Under the pieces are notes generated by a model, which was not told where the DNA came from, ran no database searches, and was given only the letters and a program-made list of their open reading frames with translations. Both the position numbers and the translations under genes were made by a program. Shown in pieces: positions 45,150-54,849 of a DNA stretch of 64,000 nucleotides. The stretch's first letter is position 1, and each line of letters begins with the position of its first letter. The stretch comes from Pelagirhabdus alkalitolerans (GTDB lineage: Bacteria; Bacillota; Bacilli; Bacillales; Amphibacillaceae): assembly GCF_900096905.1 (NCBI RefSeq), contig NZ_FMYI01000001.1, forward strand, positions 372,001 to 436,000, written 5' to 3'.

Positions 45150-46595
45150 TTACCACCCTACACCTAATTGCTCAATCAATTGCCCTACATGCAACAATTC
45201 AACGTCTTGATAAGCTTTACCAATAATCGTCACACCTATTGGCTCACCTGTTTCACGTTTAAACCCAGGTAATGTTAGGGCTGGATAGCCGGATGTCGCA
45301 TACAGTGACGTGGCGTAATTGCTCAACGTGATGAGAAAATCAACCGATTGAAAGGCTTCGTCAAGCGCATCCTTGGTGATGGATCGGTTTTTTTCAATCA
45401 ACTGCTGAATCGTTTCTTCTGAAAAATCATGTCGTATCGATTTTTCAATTAAATCTTGTCCATAAGGAACACGATCTTTAGGGTCTTGTTCATTAAATTT
45501 GAACACGTCTTCTAGTGTGATCGGTTGATCCGTTCGTTTGAAAAACTCACGCACACCTTCACCGAACTGATAAATAAGCACATCGAAAAAGTTGACGTTG
45601 TGCGCTTCTTCATTTAACGTGACGTGTTCACAGCTTGCCCCCGCTTCTTTTAACCCATCAGTAAACGTGCGAATGACGGAAGCATCTTCTTCTCGATAGG
45701 TACCCGTAATCGCTTGATCTGTCAGTTCACCAAATGTATACGCATCTAACGGCTTGCTAAAATCATCTAAACGCCCCTCAATCGGTGCCATCGCTTTAAA
45801 TAAGTAATAGCAATCCTTAACTGTATTCGCCATAGGCCCTGCTGTGTCATGCGCTTTTGCGATTGGAATAATTCCATCTTGAGACACGGTCGTTAACGTC
45901 GGCTTTAAACCAACGACGCCATTTTGGCTGGCGGGATAAATAATTGAACCGGCTGTTTCTGTCCCAATCGCGACAGGACTCATGTGTTCAGCGACAGCTA
46001 CTGCACTACCAGAGCTTGATCCTCCCACATCAAATGGCCCAAAGGGATTTTTCGTTTGACCACCTATTGCTGAATAACCATTAGCACTGTCTGTCGTCAT
46101 AAAGTTTGCCCATTCAGACAGGTTCGTTTTCCCTAAAATGAGGGCACCCTTTTCTTTTAACGCTTGAATAATTTCAGCATCTTCTTTACTATAAAAATCT
46201 TTTAAAATAGCAGCCCCTGCTGTTGTCGGCATATTCACGGTTTGAATATTATCTTTAATCAGGACAGGAAGACCGTACAACGGATCATGCTTTTCGTTAT
46301 AAACACAAGCGGCCGCTTCTTCAATGATTGATTCATTTAATGTGATCACGGCTTGAGTGCCTCTCGTGTCGAGCACACGATTATAAAAAGCTTTCGCAAT
46401 ATCTGCATAGGTCGCTTGATTCGTTTTCACAAGGGCTTGTAATCCTTCACTATCACTCGATAGAATCCGGTCCATAAGTTCAGAGTCAACCTCTTGTCTT
46501 TCCGCTTTTAAACGTACTTTATAACTTGATGTCGGTGGCTTTTTAAATTGTTTCATTTTTTGATTCTTTAAATAAGCATCACTATTAAATGTCAT
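45150..46595 (-). CDS. Amidase (amidase-signature family)
   Basis: A 481-residue Ser-Ser-Lys hydrolase of amides. The catalytic triad can be placed: K114 in VLIKDNIQ, the cis-serine near S193 in GGSSSGSA and the nucleophile S217 in GTETAGSI, with the 24-residue distance usual in the family. GAAGGAT is ahead of ATG 46595; the longer frame upstream has no ribosome site. It is not GatA, because GatB and GatC are missing and the motif context differs. Physiological substrate unknown. It is separated from pntB by a terminator hairpin. Confidence 0.85.
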   Translation of the reverse strand: MTFNSDAYLKNQKMKQFKKPPTSSYKVRLKAERQEVDSELMDRILSSDSEGLQALVKTNQATYADIAKAFYNRVLDTRGTQAVITLNESIIEEAAACVYNEKHDPLYGLPVLIKDNIQTVNMPTTAGAAILKDFYSKEDAEIIQALKEKGALILGKTNLSEWANFMTTDSANGYSAIGGQTKNPFGPFDVGGSSSGSAVAVAEHMSPVAIGTETAGSIIYPASQNGVVGLKPTLTTVSQDGIIPIAKAHDTAGPMANTVKDCYYLFKAMAPIEGRLDDFSKPLDAYTFGELTDQAITGTYREEDASVIRTFTDGLKEAGASCEHVTLNEEAHNVNFFDVLIYQFGEGVREFFKRTDQPITLEDVFKFNEQDPKDRVPYGQDLIEKSIRHDFSEETIQQLIEKNRSITKDALDEAFQSVDFLITLSNYATSLYATSGYPALTLPGFKRETGEPIGVTIIGKAYQDVELLHVGQLIEQLGVGW

Positions 46596-46677
46596 ACGGT
46601 CACATCCTTCGTCAGTTATTATAGATAAGCATAACACGTCCAGTTAAGAATGGGGATCATTTCGTTTTAACGCAAAA

Positions 46678-46712
46678 AAGAACCACCAATGACGCATCAC
46701 TGGCGGTTCTGA
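46678..46712 (-). terminator. Terminator of the pnt operon
   Basis: AGAACCACCAATG and CACTGGCGGTTCT pair imperfectly and, on the minus strand, are followed by TTTTTTG. Confidence 0.7.
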
Positions 46713-46728
46713 TCCATTTACATAATCA

Positions 46729-48132
46729 TTAATCTTTAAATTCTGCGACCAATCCTTGTGTCGATTGTTTCGCATCCCCAAAAAGCATGCGCGTATTGTC
46801 ATTAAAGAATAACGGGTTATCAATACCAGCAAAGCCTGGATTGAGTGAACGTTTCATGACAATGACCGTTTGCGCTTTATCAACATCAATCACGGGCATC
46901 CCGTAGATTGGCGATGTTTCATCTGTTCGCGCTGCCGGATTAACAACATCATTCGCCCCGATCACGATCACGACATCCACCGTTTCGATCGTTGGATTGA
47001 CATCATCCATCTCTTTCAATTGTTCATACGGCACATTCGCCTCAGCTAATAACACGTTCATATGACCTGGCATACGACCCGCGACTGGGTGGACAGCAAA
47101 GTTAACCTCTGTTCCATTTGCTTCAAGTTGATCGGCCAACTCTTGAATCGCGTGCTGAGCTTGAGCAACAGCCATTCCGTAGCCAGGTACAATTAACACA
47201 TTGCTCGCCGCTTCTAACATTAAATAAGCATCATCAACAGCGACAGGATTGGCTTCACCTTGGAAACCACCACCTGACTGTGATTTACCGGATCCAAACC
47301 CACTAAAGAGGACATTCGATAATTTCCGGTTCATCGATTTACACATAATATTCGTCAAAATAATACCACTTGAACCAACAAGTGCACCGGCAACGATCAA
47401 CACATTGTTCGTTATAACAAAACCAGCAGCACAAGCTGCCATCCCACTAAATGAGTTTAATAATGAAATGACAACGGGCATGTCGCCTCCACCAATTGGA
47501 ATGACGAAAGAGATCCCTAATAGACAAGCCAGTATAATCGTTGCAATCACTAACGTATAGGAATCAATGTTCACCGTTTCACGTAACGGTGCAAATAAAA
47601 TGGCTGCACCGACCAGTAGCGCAACTAATAAAAGGTTAACAAATTGTTGTCCTGGATATTGAATCGGTTTACTCGGTAGCTTCTCAGACAACTTACCCCA
47701 AGCAACGATCGAACCGGTAAATGTCGCCCCACCAATTAAGATCGTCACAATCACAATCAAAAGCGATAAAACGGAAACATCCATAAATTCACCTGTTGTC
47801 GTGTAGCGATGATACTCAGACCACGCGACGAGCAAACTTGCCGCACCACCAAACCCATTAAATAGAGCTACCATCTCTGGCATAGCGGTCATCGCGACTA
47901 AACGTGCTGCCATAGCACCAACAAGTGCACCAGCGATCATCCCAAGTGCGATCCATTGCCATTCTAAAACGTCATGACTGACAAGGGCTGAGACAATCGC
48001 AATCAGCATCCCTAAAGCCGAAAGCATATTACCTTGTCTTGCTTGTTTAGCATTCCCTAACATTTTTAAACCAAAAATAAATAAGATTGCGGATAACACA
48101 TATAACATTTGAACAGCTGTTTCTTCAATCAT
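46729..48132 (-). CDS. pntB: NAD(P) transhydrogenase subunit beta
   Basis: PntB holds the proton channel (dII, about eight or nine helices, residues 1-280) and the NADP-binding domain dIII (about 290-467; GYGMAVAQAQ and HPVAGRMPGHMNVLLAEA are clear). With PntAA and PntAB it couples the proton gradient to hydride transfer between NADH and NADP+. It is the last gene of the operon and overlaps pntAB by 4 bases. Confidence 0.95.
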   Translation of the reverse strand: MIEETAVQMLYVLSAILFIFGLKMLGNAKQARQGNMLSALGMLIAIVSALVSHDVLEWQWIALGMIAGALVGAMAARLVAMTAMPEMVALFNGFGGAASLLVAWSEYHRYTTTGEFMDVSVLSLLIVIVTILIGGATFTGSIVAWGKLSEKLPSKPIQYPGQQFVNLLLVALLVGAAILFAPLRETVNIDSYTLVIATIILACLLGISFVIPIGGGDMPVVISLLNSFSGMAACAAGFVITNNVLIVAGALVGSSGIILTNIMCKSMNRKLSNVLFSGFGSGKSQSGGGFQGEANPVAVDDAYLMLEAASNVLIVPGYGMAVAQAQHAIQELADQLEANGTEVNFAVHPVAGRMPGHMNVLLAEANVPYEQLKEMDDVNPTIETVDVVIVIGANDVVNPAARTDETSPIYGMPVIDVDKAQTVIVMKRSLNPGFAGIDNPLFFNDNTRMLFGDAKQSTQGLVAEFKD

Positions 48133-48428
48133 TGCGAGTCCTCCTTACTTCCGAACATGGATAACATACGATCTGTTACCATATAGCCTCCAACGACATT
48201 TATCGTCGCAAAGAACACCGCAAGTGTACCGAGTACAATTCTTACGCCTTCACCACCTGCAACAAACGTACCTGCCAAGCTCAAAATTGCACCGACCACG
48301 GTAATACCAGAAATGGCATTTGAACCTGACATAAGTGGTGTATGTAACTGTGCCGGCACTTTAGAAATTAATTCAAATCCTAAAAACGAAGCTAAAATTA
48401 ATACAAATACTAACATCATGCCCATCAT
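48129..48428 (-). CDS. pntAB: NAD(P) transhydrogenase subunit alpha part 2
   Basis: This 99-residue subunit carries the remaining membrane helices of the alpha chain (three hydrophobic segments, including SGSNAISGITVVGAI). The split alpha chain (three-gene form) is usual in Bacillaceae and many alpha-proteobacteria. It overlaps both neighbours by 4 bases. Confidence 0.93.
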   Translation of the reverse strand: MMGMMLVFVLILASFLGFELISKVPAQLHTPLMSGSNAISGITVVGAILSLAGTFVAGGEGVRIVLGTLAVFFATINVVGGYMVTDRMLSMFGSKEDSQ

Positions 48429-49555
48429 TTACCTCCATATATGTCTTTTAGTTGGTCATTTTCGACTTGACCATCTTTTGTGACTAAACAACCTGCCATA
48501 ATCTCATCTTCACGATCTAAAACAATCGTTTTTTCCTCTGGATTATAAAAATGACTAATGAGATTCGTTAAGTTGCTTGCATACATCTCAGATGCATCAT
48601 AAGCGACTTCACCGGTTAAATTATCAATTCCGACGAGTTCAACACCTTCACGTATAACGGTTTCATTTAAGACCGTGCCTTCGACATTTCCACCGAAACA
48701 TGCTGCCATATCAATAATGACCGATCCGTCACGCATGTCTTTCAACATATCATTTGTGATAATCACTGGCGCTTTCTTACCAAAAAGACGTGCCGTTGTA
48801 ATGACCAAATCAGCCTTCGCACAGCTTTTAGCCATTTCTTGTTGTTGGATCTTCAGTTGTTCTTCTGTTAAGGCTTTTGCATAACCATCTTTACTTTGCC
48901 CGGTTTCACCTAAATCAACTTTCACAAACTTTGCACCTAAAGAGGTCACTTGTTCTTCAACGACTGACCTTGTATCAAACGCCTCAACACGCGCACCTAG
49001 ACGCTTAGCAGTCGCAATCGCCTGCAACCCTGCAACACCTGCACCAATGACAAATACTTTCGCTGGTGCGATCGTACCTGATGGTGTCATCATCATCGGG
49101 AAAATCCGGTCGAGTCGATTCGCGCCTAAAATAACAGCGACATAGCCGGCAAGTGATGCTTGTGAACTAATCGCATCCATCTTTTGAGCAAGCGTCGTCC
49201 GTGGCACCATATCCATACTAATCGCGTTCACATTGTGCGTGACGAACGCTTCAACGACAGGCTTTTGATGGAAAGGATCTAAGAAACTAATGTTTAGAGC
49301 CCCTTCTTTCATTTGACCAATCATCTCAACTGATGGTGCATTGACCCATAAAAAGACGTCCCCGGTCTCTAAAAGAGAGGATCGATCCGTCTCCACTTGA
49401 GCACCAACCTTTTCATACGCCTCGTCCTTAATCATCGGTGTGAATCCCGCTTCAACGCTAACCTCAACGCCATCAAGTTGAAGCAATTTCTTAACCGCAT
49501 TCGGAACTAAGGCCGCACGTGGTTCATTTGTTTCTTTTAATGCTACAATTTTCAT
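48425..49555 (-). CDS. pntAA: NAD(P) transhydrogenase subunit alpha part 1
   Basis: The cytoplasmic NAD(H)-binding subunit, 376 residues, related to alanine dehydrogenase. The Rossmann motif VIGAGVAGLQAIATAKRLGARVEAFD lies near 170 and the QDxR-like loop and TARLFGKKAP follow. First gene of pntAA-pntAB-pntB. The operon is probably important for NADPH supply or redox balance at high pH or salt. Confidence 0.95.
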   Translation of the reverse strand: MKIVALKETNEPRAALVPNAVKKLLQLDGVEVSVEAGFTPMIKDEAYEKVGAQVETDRSSLLETGDVFLWVNAPSVEMIGQMKEGALNISFLDPFHQKPVVEAFVTHNVNAISMDMVPRTTLAQKMDAISSQASLAGYVAVILGANRLDRIFPMMMTPSGTIAPAKVFVIGAGVAGLQAIATAKRLGARVEAFDTRSVVEEQVTSLGAKFVKVDLGETGQSKDGYAKALTEEQLKIQQQEMAKSCAKADLVITTARLFGKKAPVIITNDMLKDMRDGSVIIDMAACFGGNVEGTVLNETVIREGVELVGIDNLTGEVAYDASEMYASNLTNLISHFYNPEEKTIVLDREDEIMAGCLVTKDGQVENDQLKDIYGGK

Positions 49556-49754
49556 AACTCACGTTTCCTTTCTTTAGTTTCTCCCAAAAACCCTGCATAG
49601 ACAGACTTATTAAACCTTTTAGTATAAAATATACAGAATTTTCAGTTAATTTAAGATGAATCTATCACTGTTTTTAAACCTTGTCAATTGAACAAACAAT
49701 AGAAAAAACTTTGATAGATTAAGTTTTCATTCTCTCGTGTTGTTTAATCATATG

Positions 49755-49796
49755 ATAAAAACGCAACCCTAATGCGAGTAAGGGTTACGTTTTTAT
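49755..49796 (-). terminator. Terminator of the GH16 gene
   Basis: AAAACGCAACCCTAAT and the complementary GTAAGGGTTACGTTTT form a stem with a small bulge and a T-run on both sides. It lies between GH16 and pnt. Confidence 0.75.
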
Positions 49797-49807
49797 AGAT
49801 TTGAATC

Positions 49808-50935
49808 TTAATGCATAGACTGTCGGCGGTATACCATAACGAAATAAGAAGCACCAGCGATCAGTAATGAAAGGCCGATTAACAACATCGTATACATGTT
49901 CGTTGCTGTATCTGGAAGTCTTTCTCCTTCTTCATTTGTAGCGTTAGCTTCTCCACTACCTGATTGATCTTCGTCATCATCAGACGTCGTTGCTACAACC
50001 TCATCTTCATCTTGCTCCTCATCGTCGTCTAAGTTTGTGACGGGGGATTCACCCTCATCTTGATCTATCTCTTCTGCAAGATCTTCATCTATGACTGGAT
50101 CTTCATCGTTCTCATCCTCTTCAACCGGATCTGTAACCGGTTCTTCATCTAATTCAGAAAGCGGTGTAAATCGAACCCAATCATATTCAGCAACAAGTGG
50201 AATATCCTCATCATCAAATGCACCCGTCCAATCATCTACACCCACGCCAGGCCACAAATTCATCATAATTTTCTGGGGTGTTTGTGGAATGTTTTCAGTT
50301 GCTGTATGAACAGCTTCACCATTTACATACCACGTAATGGCATCTTCTCTCCAATCAAACGCATATGTGTTAAATGACTCTGATGCATCAAATCCTAAGT
50401 CATGATAATACTCATTACCGCCTACCCCATCAGTGAAGTAGTTAAATTGTATCCTTGTTGTGTCTTTACCTAAAAACTCTATATCAATCTCGTCCCAAGG
50501 ATCGTTATCCCAATCCCATTCACCTGTATAAGTAAAAAATGAAGATACCGTTCCTTCTGATTTGACAGGCTTCATACTGACTTCATACAATCCATAATGA
50601 TAAAAATCATTTGTACGTAGTTCACCAGATTTATAAGGTATACCTGTTTCGGAGGCTTCTTCATCATGATCAAGCGTTAGCAACATATACCCATCTTCAA
50701 ACGTCACCTGCTCTGGATACCACGTTGTATTAAACATATCACCATTAGTCCAAACACCTGCCATTGACCATCGCTCTTGGTCATGACCATCAAACGCTTC
50801 ATAAAATGAGCTGCCCATAGGTCTTTCTTCCGGTGTATCCTCAGACTCATCAGCTGAAACAGTACCTATGAAACTAAAATGAGAAACAGTTAAGAATAAC
50901 GCCAATAAAACCATAAAACTTTTTTTGAAATTCAT
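49808..50935 (-). CDS. Cell-wall-anchored GH16 beta-glucanase
   Basis: The 375-residue protein has a signal peptide (cut near VSA-DE, residue 28), a GH16 jelly roll (about 40-258) with the catalytic DEIDIEFLG (E149, D151, E153), a long acidic low-complexity stalk (about 260-335), the sortase motif LPDTA (340-344), a membrane helix and a basic end RRQSMH. DEIDIEFLG with a one-residue bulge is typical of lichenases and related 1,3-1,4-glucanases. LPDTA is a sortase D type signal as in B. subtilis YfkN. It would cut beta-glucan at the cell surface for the ABC importer upstream. The acidic stalk fits saline habitats. Confidence 0.9.
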   Translation of the reverse strand: MNFKKSFMVLLALFLTVSHFSFIGTVSADESEDTPEERPMGSSFYEAFDGHDQERWSMAGVWTNGDMFNTTWYPEQVTFEDGYMLLTLDHDEEASETGIPYKSGELRTNDFYHYGLYEVSMKPVKSEGTVSSFFTYTGEWDWDNDPWDEIDIEFLGKDTTRIQFNYFTDGVGGNEYYHDLGFDASESFNTYAFDWREDAITWYVNGEAVHTATENIPQTPQKIMMNLWPGVGVDDWTGAFDDEDIPLVAEYDWVRFTPLSELDEEPVTDPVEEDENDEDPVIDEDLAEEIDQDEGESPVTNLDDDEEQDEDEVVATTSDDDEDQSGSGEANATNEEGERLPDTATNMYTMLLIGLSLLIAGASYFVMVYRRQSMH

Positions 50936-51034
50936 CCTACATAACCTCCATTTTTTTAATAAAGCATCTTACAGGACGTTCGGAGCCACCACCTCCTTAA
51001 AAGGTTTGAATTACAAGTACGTTAAATTAAGTTC

Positions 51035-51065
51035 ATTATCCTATTTACGAAAGTGCTTTCGTAAA
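51035..51065 (-). promoter_or_regulatory. LacI-type operator and -10 box of the GH16 gene
   Basis: TTTACGAAAG and CTTTCGTAAA form a 10-bp palindrome around TG (51044-51065). A GATAAT -10-like box lies 3 bases downstream on the minus strand (51035-51040). The site resembles those before the binding-protein and GH1 genes. Confidence 0.7.
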
Positions 51066-51215
51066 TGGTTAAAAGGAAAAATCTATCTATTTAACATTGA
51101 TTTTTTGGTAAAAGTCGGTGAGTCATTTGCGTAGCGTTCTAATCATATATAAGAGGTATCGATCACAGTCGTGTCACGTTCTATAAAAAGCAGATTAAAT
51201 AACAATCTAGCAACG

Positions 51216-52235
51216 TTACACTTGATTAATTTTTGAAATAGATTGACAAGATGCTCTCTCCACTAATCGAACAGGCACTTTTACAGACATCAGCTGTCTT
51301 TCCATTGAATTAATTTGTTCAAACAGCAGATTGGCTGCTGTTTTTCCTATAAGCGTGGTTTCCTGTCTAATGGTCGTTAACCCAGGGGTCATGAATCTTC
51401 CAATCTTAATGTCATCAAAACCAACGACGGAAAAATCATCGGGAACACTTAAACCGGCCTCTTGAATAGCCGTGATCGCACCAATTGCCATCATATCTCC
51501 CGCTGCATAAATGGCCGTCGGTAAATCTGTTAACTTCAAAATCTGTTCCATAGCAGCTTTTCCACCCTCATATGTGAAGAGCCCACCATCAACGACATAC
51601 TCATCATGTACCGTTAAGCCATGCTTTTTCATCACACTATAAAAGCCTTCTAATCGCTGTTGTCCAGCAAATTGTGTCGTGCTTCCGTGAAGATGTGCAA
51701 TTTTCGTATGCCCTAATGAATGTAAATGATCAATCGCCAATTCACTACCATGGATATTGTCACTATAGACAACATTCGCTCCTCTCATATCAAGATCGAC
51801 GACAACAGATGGCAAATCTGATTCAATTAACTTTTTTAATTCAGGCGAATCCATTTCGGAACAAACAACCACAACACCATCAACACCTCGGTAAAGAAAG
51901 TGATCAACATACGATTTAGGCTCACTTCCGATATTATTTGAGGCGAAAAGAAGATCATAGCCTTCCTTCTCAGCAGATTTTTTAAAACTTTCAATCGTTG
52001 CATTAAAAAACGGATGCTCGATCCCTGAATCCTCATCAAAAACAACGCCAATTGTCCAAGACCGTTTCGTTGATAAGGTTCTAGCACTTGAGCTAGGATA
52101 ATATCCCAGTTCATCAACTGCTTCACTAATTTTTCGTTTCGTCTTTTCCCCCACATCGGAGTAATTATTAAGCACCTTCGAGACGGTACTAATTGAATAC
52201 CCCGTTTTTTTCGCAATATCATAAATCGTGACCAT
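51216..52235 (-). CDS. LacI-family regulator of the beta-glucan locus
   Basis: The helix-turn-helix (TIYDIAKKTGYSISTVSKVLNN) and hinge (YYPSSSARTLST) are typical. The effector domain spans 60-335. It most likely binds the GAAAGCGCTTTC-like palindromes before the GH1, binding-protein and GH16 genes and releases them when a beta-glucoside binds. RBS is AGAGGAG. It sits between yesL-like and GH16 genes in the same orientation. Confidence 0.9.
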   Translation of the reverse strand: MVTIYDIAKKTGYSISTVSKVLNNYSDVGEKTKRKISEAVDELGYYPSSSARTLSTKRSWTIGVVFDEDSGIEHPFFNATIESFKKSAEKEGYDLLFASNNIGSEPKSYVDHFLYRGVDGVVVVCSEMDSPELKKLIESDLPSVVVDLDMRGANVVYSDNIHGSELAIDHLHSLGHTKIAHLHGSTTQFAGQQRLEGFYSVMKKHGLTVHDEYVVDGGLFTYEGGKAAMEQILKLTDLPTAIYAAGDMMAIGAITAIQEAGLSVPDDFSVVGFDDIKIGRFMTPGLTTIRQETTLIGKTAANLLFEQINSMERQLMSVKVPVRLVERASCQSISKINQV

Positions 52236-52273
52236 AACGTATGTCTCCTCTTGAGTTTCGGTAATTCTTTCAA

Positions 52274-52870
52274 TTATACTGCATGATATTTTTTAAATAT
52301 CGAGTAGTTCAAACTCATCAGCACGTAAGCAAATACACTAATCCCAATTGACATAAACAGCTTCGGATAATTTATGGCAATAAGGATGTACGCAACAAGC
52401 CATATCAACTGTAACAAAGACATAGCTGGACGTGCAAAAACAAGACCGATTGCTGACTTAAAATAACGAATTGTCTTTTGGTGCTTGAAGTGTGCCATAA
52501 CTGAGAATGTATTTAAAAAGCTTAACACAATAATCGTCCCAATACTAAAGATGGCTATGTAGATGTATAAATGAACCGCTTGATCGTAAAAGTACGAAAC
52601 GAAGGAAGCGTTCACATAAATAATATAAAACAAAATCATAAATAATGCACCTATTAGATTAGATGATATAAAGTCTGTCTTATAATAAATTAAAAAACTT
52701 CGGAATAATGGTAGATCTGTCTCACCCTTTATCCATTCTCGAACCGAACGAAATAAAGCAACTGTTGCTGGCATAAATCCAAAAATGCCTAAGCCAACTA
52801 CTAAAAAGACCAACCACAAAATATTAAGTACGATGAAGCGATAGATGACATCTGTAACCGCAAATATCAT
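52274..52870 (-). CDS. YesL-like DUF624 membrane protein
   Basis: A 198-residue polytopic protein with five or so helices and the WIKGETDLPLFRSFLIYYKTDFISSNLIGA segment typical of DUF624. Genes of this family habitually occur with CUT1 sugar transporters in Bacillaceae, as yesL does in the rhamnogalacturonan locus; its molecular task is unknown. ATG 52870 stands 6 bases after AAGGTG; a GTG at 52888 extends the frame. Confidence 0.83.
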   Translation of the reverse strand: MIFAVTDVIYRFIVLNILWLVFLVVGLGIFGFMPATVALFRSVREWIKGETDLPLFRSFLIYYKTDFISSNLIGALFMILFYIIYVNASFVSYFYDQAVHLYIYIAIFSIGTIIVLSFLNTFSVMAHFKHQKTIRYFKSAIGLVFARPAMSLLQLIWLVAYILIAINYPKLFMSIGISVFAYVLMSLNYSIFKKYHAV

Positions 52871-52976
52871 TCTGTTCACCTTGACCACCCCATTCTATTC
52901 CTTATTATGAGAGATAATACAGGTGATTTCTATAAGTAGTAGAAATCACCATTAAAACCTCTATCTTTCATCTATC

Positions 52977-53822
52977 TTATTTTACTGCGCCTTCAGATAA
53001 ACTTTGAATGAACAAACGATTAAATAGTAAGAATACAAAGATCAATGGAACCGTTGCCCAAAACGTCCCTGACATGATCATTCCATAATCCATTTCTCTT
53101 GCATCGTTTAAAGCACGAAGGGCAACTTGCAATGTGTGCACAGATGGGTCACGTAATACGACAAGTGGCCACAAGAAATCATTCCACACATGCATAAAGA
53201 CAATAATACCGAGTGTCGCAAAAGCAGGTAAAATCATCGGGACCACAACGTTCCAGTACACACGGAAGTTAGAACATCCATCCATTTTCGCTGCTTCTAC
53301 AATCTCATAAGGCACACCATCTTCTATATATTGCCTCATCCAAAATATACCGAATGCATTAATTAAACCCGGTACAATGATCGCCCGAAAATCATTCAAC
53401 CAACCTAAGGTCGTAATAATATAATATTGTGGTATTAAGCCGAGTTGAGGCGGAACCATCATGGTGACAAGAATCAATGCGAATAAAACTTTTTTCCCTT
53501 TAAAAGGTAACTTTGCAAATGCATACCCTGCTAGTGAACATAAGAATAACGTACCAAACGTAATCGTTGAGGACACGATCACTGAGTTCCACATGGATCC
53601 AAAGAAATCAATACTGTCCGTTACTTTTTGAAAATTTTCAACTAGATTATTCCCGGGTGTAAACGGTGGTGGCACTGAATTGATTTCACGATTTAAACGC
53701 GTTGACATGACAAACATATAATAAAATGGAAACAGAGAGATTAACCCGGCTCCAACTAATACTAAATAAACAAAGAATTTTTTAATTGAAAATTTCCCTT
53801 CTCCTACTTCTTTCGTTGACAT
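52977..53822 (-). CDS. Sugar ABC transporter permease (MalG type)
   Basis: The second membrane subunit of the beta-glucoside importer, 281 residues with six helices and the EAA loop VEAAKMDGCSNFRVYWNVVVP near residue 180. AGGAGGGG precedes the ATG. It follows the other permease by 11 bases. Substrate inferred from GH1 and GH16. Confidence 0.9.
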   Translation of the reverse strand: MSTKEVGEGKFSIKKFFVYLVLVGAGLISLFPFYYMFVMSTRLNREINSVPPPFTPGNNLVENFQKVTDSIDFFGSMWNSVIVSSTITFGTLFLCSLAGYAFAKLPFKGKKVLFALILVTMMVPPQLGLIPQYYIITTLGWLNDFRAIIVPGLINAFGIFWMRQYIEDGVPYEIVEAAKMDGCSNFRVYWNVVVPMILPAFATLGIIVFMHVWNDFLWPLVVLRDPSVHTLQVALRALNDAREMDYGMIMSGTFWATVPLIFVFLLFNRLFIQSLSEGAVK

Positions 53823-53833
53823 ATTCGCCCCTC

Positions 53834-54754
53834 CTAACTCACTCTTCTTTTTGAGCGACCGATTAGATTTGATAACGCTAAATTAATAGCAGTCAATGTG
53901 ATAATAATGACAAATAGAACAATGGCCGCTGCTGATGCCGTACCGAATGTATTGTATACAAAGGCATCTCGCCACAAGTACGCCACGACCGTAATCCCTT
54001 CTTCACGCAAACCTCGCCCTAAAAAGATTAAGGGTTCTGTGAATAGTTGAAGACTACCAATCGTTGCCGTAAATACAACAAACATAACAATACGTTTTAA
54101 CATCGGAAGTGTAATCAGTCGAAGTTGCTGCCCAATACTAGCACCATCAATCTTGGCAGCTTCATATAACTCTCTTGGAATACTTTGCATACCCGCTAAG
54201 AAAATAATTGTATTGTAACCAACCCAACGCCAGAACACCATCGTCGCAATGGCAAATTTCACTGGCCAATACTCAGCAGCCCAACGTATAGGGCCTCCAT
54301 CAAAAAGGCTGAGTATGTAATTGGCAAAACCAAAAGGCTGGTTGTTAAATACCAATCCGAATATAATCGCCACAGCAACTATGGATGTAATATAAGGTAA
54401 AAAAATGAGTGTTCTGAACGTATTACGAAAGCGAATCAATGATGAATTTAGTGCAAACGCAATCAAAAGTGATACCACAATTTGGGGTAATGTTCCTAAC
54501 AACCCTATAATAAAAGTGTTTTGTATCGATGAATAAAAGATGGGATCCGAAAAGATAAATCTAAAGTTATCCAACCCATTGAACGTCATGGGGTCTAAAC
54601 CATCCCAACGAAAAAACGACAAGTAAAAACTAAACAACATTGGGAACAACCCAAAAATTGCAAATAAAATAAAAAATGGTGAAATAAATAAGTAAGCGGC
54701 TATGGCAGAACGTCTATTTTCCGTTAGCCAACTGTTCTTCTTTGTTGCTTCCAA
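53834..54754 (-). CDS. Sugar ABC transporter permease (MalF type)
   Basis: First permease of the importer, 306 residues, six helices, EAA loop YEAAKIDGASIGQQLRLITLP near 210. TTG is the start, 8 bases after AAGGGGG. It is separated from the binding-protein gene by a stem-loop like that in the msm locus. Confidence 0.9.
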   Translation of the reverse strand: MEATKKNSWLTENRRSAIAAYLFISPFFILFAIFGLFPMLFSFYLSFFRWDGLDPMTFNGLDNFRFIFSDPIFYSSIQNTFIIGLLGTLPQIVVSLLIAFALNSSLIRFRNTFRTLIFLPYITSIVAVAIIFGLVFNNQPFGFANYILSLFDGGPIRWAAEYWPVKFAIATMVFWRWVGYNTIIFLAGMQSIPRELYEAAKIDGASIGQQLRLITLPMLKRIVMFVVFTATIGSLQLFTEPLIFLGRGLREEGITVVAYLWRDAFVYNTFGTASAAAIVLFVIIITLTAINLALSNLIGRSKRRVS

Positions 54755-54802
54755 CTTTACTACCCCCTTGCCAAAATAGAGTAACGATTAAAACAATGAG
54801 TA

Positions 54803-54836
54803 TGTCCGAAAAGGCGCTTCTTTTCCTTTTCGGACA
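54803..54836 (-). repeat. Intercistronic stem-loop after the binding-protein gene
   Basis: TGTCCGAAAAGG (54803-54814) and CCTTTTCGGACA (54825-54836) form a perfect 12-bp stem with a 10-base loop. It lies between binding-protein and permease genes, as in the msm operon, and probably sets their relative expression. Confidence 0.75.
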
Positions 54837-54849
54837 CGTATTCATTAAA

